Assembly (NCBI GenBank): GCA_001414485.1
Contig: LLEY01000078.1
Location: 221,057-285,056 of the forward strand
Length of the DNA stretch: 64,000 nucleotides
DNA from: Calycina herbarum
Taxonomy: Eukaryota; Ascomycota; Leotiomycetes; Helotiales; Pezizellaceae
Reading direction: 5' to 3'
This document shows positions 59,286-64,000 of the stretch, in pieces. The notes under the pieces are model-generated. The model worked only from the letters and a program-made list of their open reading frames with translations. It was not told where the DNA came from and made no database searches. Every line of letters begins with the position of its first letter. Position 1 is the stretch's first letter. The translations under genes were made by a program, and so were the position numbers.

Positions 59286-61815
59286 TTGATTCTTACCAAT
59301 AACAGATCCGCCGTACGTCTTCGAGAAGGATTAGAGAGCTTCAAAAATGAGCTGAATGAGCAAGAGAAGCTGCAACTCTCTCAACACAGTCAACACTGCT
59401 CGCCTAGCGATGCTGTATTCTTAGTCGTGGCTCTCAATGCACGTAACTCAACTACACAGAGAAGTCGCCGTGTTGCCTCACGCCTGCAGAGCTTCTTGGA
59501 AGCCGTCCAGCAATTCTTTGCTGTTGCCGACACATTTGCTCAAGCGAGTTCGATAGGCGTCTTAGTTTGGGGGAGCATTAAGCTGTCAATACTGGTAAGC
59601 ATATCAGAAATCATGGGTAGGGTACAGAATTCATAATAATTAGGAAACCTCAGTTCGCAAGTAACTTTGCTGCTTATTTCGAGAAACTTTCTACAATGAT
59701 CATGAAGGTTGGAGCGATTTGCCCTAGGCTAGTGGAGTATGAAACAATTTTTGCAAATTCTAGCAGGTTCCAAGAGGCTATTTGTGACTTTTATGCTACC
59801 CTTGTCAAGTTCTGTTCAGCTTCCATGACATTTCTGCACCAGAAAGGTTACAAATATCCATAGAATGTCTGTGGTTTTCCGCTCACGATTGCTCAGGACT
59901 CATCCAAATCACCAAAGCCATTTGGTCGCCTTTCAAGGAAAAGTTCGGTTATTTTGAATCACAGTTAGAACATCAGAGAAGCATCATTGATGCCGAGATT
60001 ACCCTTGCTTCTGTATAGCTGGCCTAGGTAGAGCGCGATATATAGTAAATAGAACGGCGCGAAGCTTCCCAGGGTAGAGAGCTGGCTTTACACCATCTCA
60101 TCCGAGCCAAAGCTTAATGGACGTCAAACGCAGACCGAAGACTCCAAGCTGAACGCATTGCTAAGGGTGAGATTCCTTTCTATGCAGATGCGGAAGGGAA
60201 CTACTAACAAAACCGACTCTAAGAATCGAAACGTCAAGCGTTGCTTGACTACATTTCACAATATGACCATTCTTCAAATTATCGGCGAAATTGTGCAAAG
60301 AGGAATTCAGACACGGGCGGATGGCTGCTCAATGCGCAAGAGTATCTGAATTGGTGGGCGGCGGGTTCAATTCTCTGGTGTGTTGGAAAACGTAGGTGTT
60401 TCCCTGTCCTATTCTGTCAACTAAATTAATATACATGTCAGCCGGCTCGGGAAAAACGATCATAACGTATGTGCCAGCGTAATTCTAGGAGAAGTCACCT
60501 CGTTAACTTGATCCCTTAGCTCTGCGGTGATTGAACACGTCATCTGTGAGGCTACTTCCAACGACAATTTCACAGTATTATACTTCTTCTGCCAATACGA
60601 TGAACCGCAGAGCTTGACTGGTAGTACAATACTCAGAAGTTTACTTAGACAATTCCTTGCAAAGGGCGACCTCGCGCCGAATAAAGAAGCGAAACTCGAT
60701 CAATTCCAGAGGTATCACTGGGGACTTGATGTTACACGGCTTGCTGAAATTTTTGAGCAAGCCATGAAGTCGATGTCAAAATACGTAATTGTACTGGATG
60801 GAATCGACGACTGTCCTGAAAAGGAGAGGAGTAACCTTCTACGTCATCTAAGGGTCCTTGTTCTGTCTGGAAATTACGACATAAGGCTCCTCATATCAAG
60901 TAGACTGGAGCTTGATATTGACCTACTTCTGAACGACTTTCCTAGAACCTCAATGTCAGCGTCAAATATATCAGCGGATATTGCAACTTATATTGATGCC
61001 AGTATAAAAGAGAACCTGGAGTGCGGAAACTTGTCCGTTGGTGACAACACTATTCTACCTGAAGTCAGGCAAGCTTTGATAGATGGAGCAGACGGGATGT
61101 ACGTATTCTTCCTTTTCCGTGAAATATTACATTGCGAACCAGAACTGAAATCCTGGTGTGAATAGGTTCCTCTGGGTGTATTTTCAGATTGCAGATATAT
61201 GCGATCAGCTTTGTGATAGCGATATTGGGAGGGTTCCGAAAGAGCTACCAAAGGACCTTCCAGAAACCTATCGGCGAGCAGTGCAAAATATTGCAACAAG
61301 AGGAAATACCAAGGTTGCGCATACGATTTTCCAGTGGATGCTGGCAGTGAAGCGCCCCTTGACTCCGAACGAATTGCGAGACGCAATCTCGCTGGATCAC
61401 TTCCAGGAATCCCTTGATCGTAGTAAGCTTGCGACCAGTACAAAACGGCTTCTTGCTACCTGCGGGAACCTGATCCTTCATGAGGAGCCAGATGGAATCA
61501 TTTCGTTCGCACGCTCTACGGTACGGCTGTTCCTGTCTTCAGACTCCTTGCGAAACTCTTCCTTATCAGCATTCACTCTTGATCTCGGTATTGCAGAGAG
61601 ACACATTGCCACAATTTGTCTAACTTATCTCAACTTGGCCAACTTCGAGCGGCAGTTAGTTCATCATCGTCACCCACCCTTGAATGAGCTGTCATCTGTC
61701 CCGACCGTGTATTAGCTACCACTTACCAGCAGTTCCAGCGTTGTATATCGAAAAATCTCCACAATTGTCTTGAATCTCTACAAAACGACCTCTTCTATTA
61801 TGCCTACCCAGTTAA
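59286..61815 (+). pseudogene. NACHT-type STAND (fungal NLR-like) pseudogene
   Basis: Fungal NLR-like NTPases act in non-self recognition and programmed cell death. The N-terminal exon (to 59594) has the helical domain common in these proteins (FLEAVQQFFAVADTFAQASS, VLVWGSIKLSIL) and continues at 59654. A linker region in one frame (about 60000-60391) carries stops at 60016, 60025, 60043, 60046, 60115, 60205 and 60220, with another stop at 59861 in the preceding exon's own frame. The NACHT part is intact: Walker A GKPGSGKT is assembled across an intron (60391/60442), there is a second intron at 60467-60519, Walker B is YVIVLDGIDD, and a third intron at 61099-61165 leads to FLWVYFQIADICDQL, DLPETYRRA and a winged-helix region. 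The frame breaks after 61711. The C-terminal repeats expected in this class are replaced by TA-rich DNA. Nearly all stops are TAG/TAA where CAG/CAA would fit. Confidence 0.85.
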
Positions 61816-63720
61816 GTCATACAGCGATGTTAGTGTTAGTATATAATAAGCACTTACGCTAGTACTAGTTAAGTACTTATACTAGTACTAAATAGGTCTA
61901 GTCGTCTGAATATCCTAGACGTAGCTCGGATATATAAGAATCCGATTTAGAACACGGTATTAGGTCTATCTGGTTCGGCTGTCTAAGGATCCGGTTATAG
62001 ATGTTACGGGCCGAATACAAAGAGGTCAATAGATAAGGTTGTCTTATTATAAGAAGAATTAACTAAGGAAGAAAAGAGAAGAAGTTTATTCTATATACGA
62101 GAAAAGAGGTTTTATATATAAAGACTATATATAATTACCGGTTATTAGAACGATATTAGAACCTCTTATATCGAGGTTACGTAATGTTACGTGAGGTCAC
62201 GTTTTATACGAAGGTCGGTAGACTAAGTACTCTTTAAGTATAAACTATTATAATAGATTAGAAACACGGTACTATATATATCTGTTCAGCTATATAAGAA
62301 TCCAGTTATAGAATTAGAAACACGGTATTATATATAGCCGGTTATAGAAGAACGGTATTACGTATATCCGGTTATAAAGCAGCTATAGTCTAAAAGAGTA
62401 TTTGGAATTATACTTATATATAGATAGAGTAGATATCTCCGTAGTTTAGTCTTTCTTTTCTTAAGTTAATTAATTATTATTATATCTATTACGTGATCTA
62501 CTATTAAACTTTGACTAATTAATAGATTATAAGCTCGGCAAAGTTCTCTTCTATATAACTTTGTTTTATATAACCTAGTATTACGTTCGTATTAGATATT
62601 CTCTTATATAAACACGTCGATTACTTCTGATTCTATATTATTAAGAGTTCTTTTTAAGATATCTTTCCCTAGATATTACTAGTCTACTTACCTTATATAC
62701 TACGTTCTAGTAGATTACTAAGCATCTATCTTAGTCTAGTATATTATAAGAGTTAAGTATGCTTTGTAGAATTACTAGTTCTTATCTATTTACTTCTTAT
62801 AGTTAGATAACTAAGAATCAAGATTAGTATATCTTACTATACTACGTATTATTACGTGATTTTAACTTATATATTTATCGGTAGATAATTCTATCGAAAA
62901 CCTAAGCTATACTTATAATCGAAAGATAAGACTACGAAATAATCGTTAGTATATATCTTAGGCTCTAAGCTTTACTCGACAGCTACTACGTTATTAAGAT
63001 ATCTTAGAACTAAGAAAACCTCGACGATTAACCTAATATATCTATTCCTTAGCTTAGTATTACTTTAGTAAACTCGGTTAGTATTATTATTATTCTTACG
63101 CTACGTAGGCCGTAGGCTAAGCTCTAAGAGTAAGTAGTATATCTTCTATTCTAGTTTATAAAACCTTTTAGCTCGTTCTCCGTTGCTTCTCGAGCGTATA
63201 ACACTCTCTTCTAGGTCTTACTACTGTCTATTTAGAGCTCGTCTTTCCGACTTAGTAATATAAAAGGTAGTAGATTAAAGTACTAACTACTAAAGCGTAT
63301 ATTAGTAGTATAAGAGCCGTAGGTATACCTACTGTCTCTAGCGCTTCTTAAACGCCTTCTTAGAACTACCTAAGCCTAGGCCTTGCCTTTCGGCGCGCCT
63401 TAGCTGCTGTTATAGTAGAGATTAAAGAATAGATTATTCGCGAAGAAGAAAGAAAGAGAGAAGCTCTTCTCTAGCTATTTATATACCTATAGAAGAATAT
63501 ATCCGCGATATTCGTAATCTCGCTTAGCGAGCTACTTAGAAGCGAGCTTAAAAGCAAGCTTATTTACTAAATCAAAAACTCTTATATAAGGTCTCTCTTT
63601 TTATCTCTCTCGTAGTCTTCCTAGGCTTATAGTCGTTCGTTTTTAGTAGGTTTTAACTTACGTAGAAAGCGCTTCTTAAACTAACGAATAGAGGTAGTAC
63701 TATATATTACGTAAGTTAAT
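61816..63720. repeat. TA-rich RIP-like block
   Basis: 1.9 kb with almost no open frames and a strong excess of TA, with GC-poor words such as CTAGTA, TATATA and TTACGTAA. It starts exactly where NACHT homology ends. It is probably a repeat or transposon so heavily mutated that its class cannot be read. It includes diverged duplicates of a phrase ending ACGGTATTA (61950-62360). Confidence 0.65.
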
Positions 63721-63789
63721 AGCTTCTACGAGTCCGTGTTAAAATGGTCACGCAAGAGGGCAGAAGGCAGAAGTCAAGGGTATAAATTA

Positions 63790-63864
63790 TGTGTATATGT
63801 GTGTGTGTGTATATGTGTGTGTGTATGTGTGTGTGTGTATGTGTGTGTGTGTATGTGTGTGTGT
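63790..63864. repeat. GT/TATG microsatellite
   Basis: A compound repeat of TG units interrupted by TATG/TATATG every 12-14 bp. Confidence 0.9.
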
Positions 63865-63910
63865 CCTGGGTAGACATCCCAGGACCTAGTTATATACACA
63901 TGTGTATAAA

Positions 63911-64000
63911 GGACTCTTTGTATATACGCATTCGGAATACGTATGCGGTGTACAAAGGACTCTTTGTATATACGTATACGGAATACGTATGCGGTGTACA
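63911..64000. repeat. 46 bp tandem repeat reaching the window edge
   Basis: Two copies of a 46 bp unit starting GGACTCTTTGTATATACG, at 63911 and 63957, differ by only a few bases. A partial earlier copy (GTATAAAGGACTC) precedes them. The array may continue past the window. The unit contains CGGAATACGTATGCG, partly palindromic around TACGTA. Confidence 0.85.

Noticed and set aside
1..64000. CRISPR arrays, operons, ribosome binding sites, rRNA
   Set aside because: Eukaryotic chromosome; no regularly spaced direct repeats of CRISPR type and no rRNA signature was seen.

Overview
This is a filamentous ascomycete (Pezizomycotina) chromosome segment. The evidence is short introns of about 50-70 bp with GT..AG ends, a Zn2Cys6 regulator, a CreA/Cre1-type carbon repressor, the L-rhamnose oxidation pathway that is typical of fungi, a fungal NACHT-type STAND protein, and CpA-to-TpA stop mutations with TA-rich blocks that resemble repeat-induced point mutation (RIP). 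Protein style and AT-rich islands suggest Leotiomycetes (Helotiales), but that placement is an impression and was not tested.

Layout. At 1.6-4.8 kb lie two minus-strand L-rhamnose catabolic genes: L-rhamnose 1-dehydrogenase and L-rhamnonate dehydratase. At 6.6-9.5 kb, divergent from the dehydratase across 1.86 kb of microsatellite-rich DNA, is a Zn2Cys6 transcription factor. It is a candidate local regulator and has an upstream ORF whose stop overlaps the factor's ATG. At 13.0 kb is a small Cys/His-rich conserved-type protein, at 17.2 kb a possible small tail-anchored protein, and at 19.9-21.8 kb a mitochondrial pentatricopeptide protein. At 36.1-37.4 kb is a single-exon creA orthologue with gene-poor DNA on both sides. 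At 50.9-53.7 kb a GLO3-type ArfGAP and TIM21 are divergently transcribed from a 290 bp promoter. At 55.2 kb is a secreted six-repeat kelch protein. From 57.0 to 61.8 kb two broken genes face away from each other: a patatin/TAG-lipase-like pseudogene that has lost both catalytic residues, and a NACHT STAND (NLR-like) pseudogene with a cluster of RIP-type stops. The last 2 kb is TA-rich degenerate DNA followed by GT and 46 bp tandem repeats.

Between the genes are several non-coding structured elements: a 531 bp foldback/MITE with 62 bp terminal inverted repeats, a 458 bp MITE ending in a run of 29 C, a 314 bp element with 14 bp inverted ends flanked by TA, a 100 bp hairpin element, and three families of diverged tandem repeats.

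Functional links. The rhamnose genes and adjacent regulator look like part of a pectin-sugar catabolic cluster; the lactonase and aldolase are not in the window. CreA would be expected to repress such a cluster on glucose. GLO3, TIM21 and the PPR protein are housekeeping genes of vesicle traffic and mitochondria. The right-hand 7 kb looks like a decaying accessory region. Splice sites were placed by eye from reading frame, consensus and remembered family sequences; no alignment was run.
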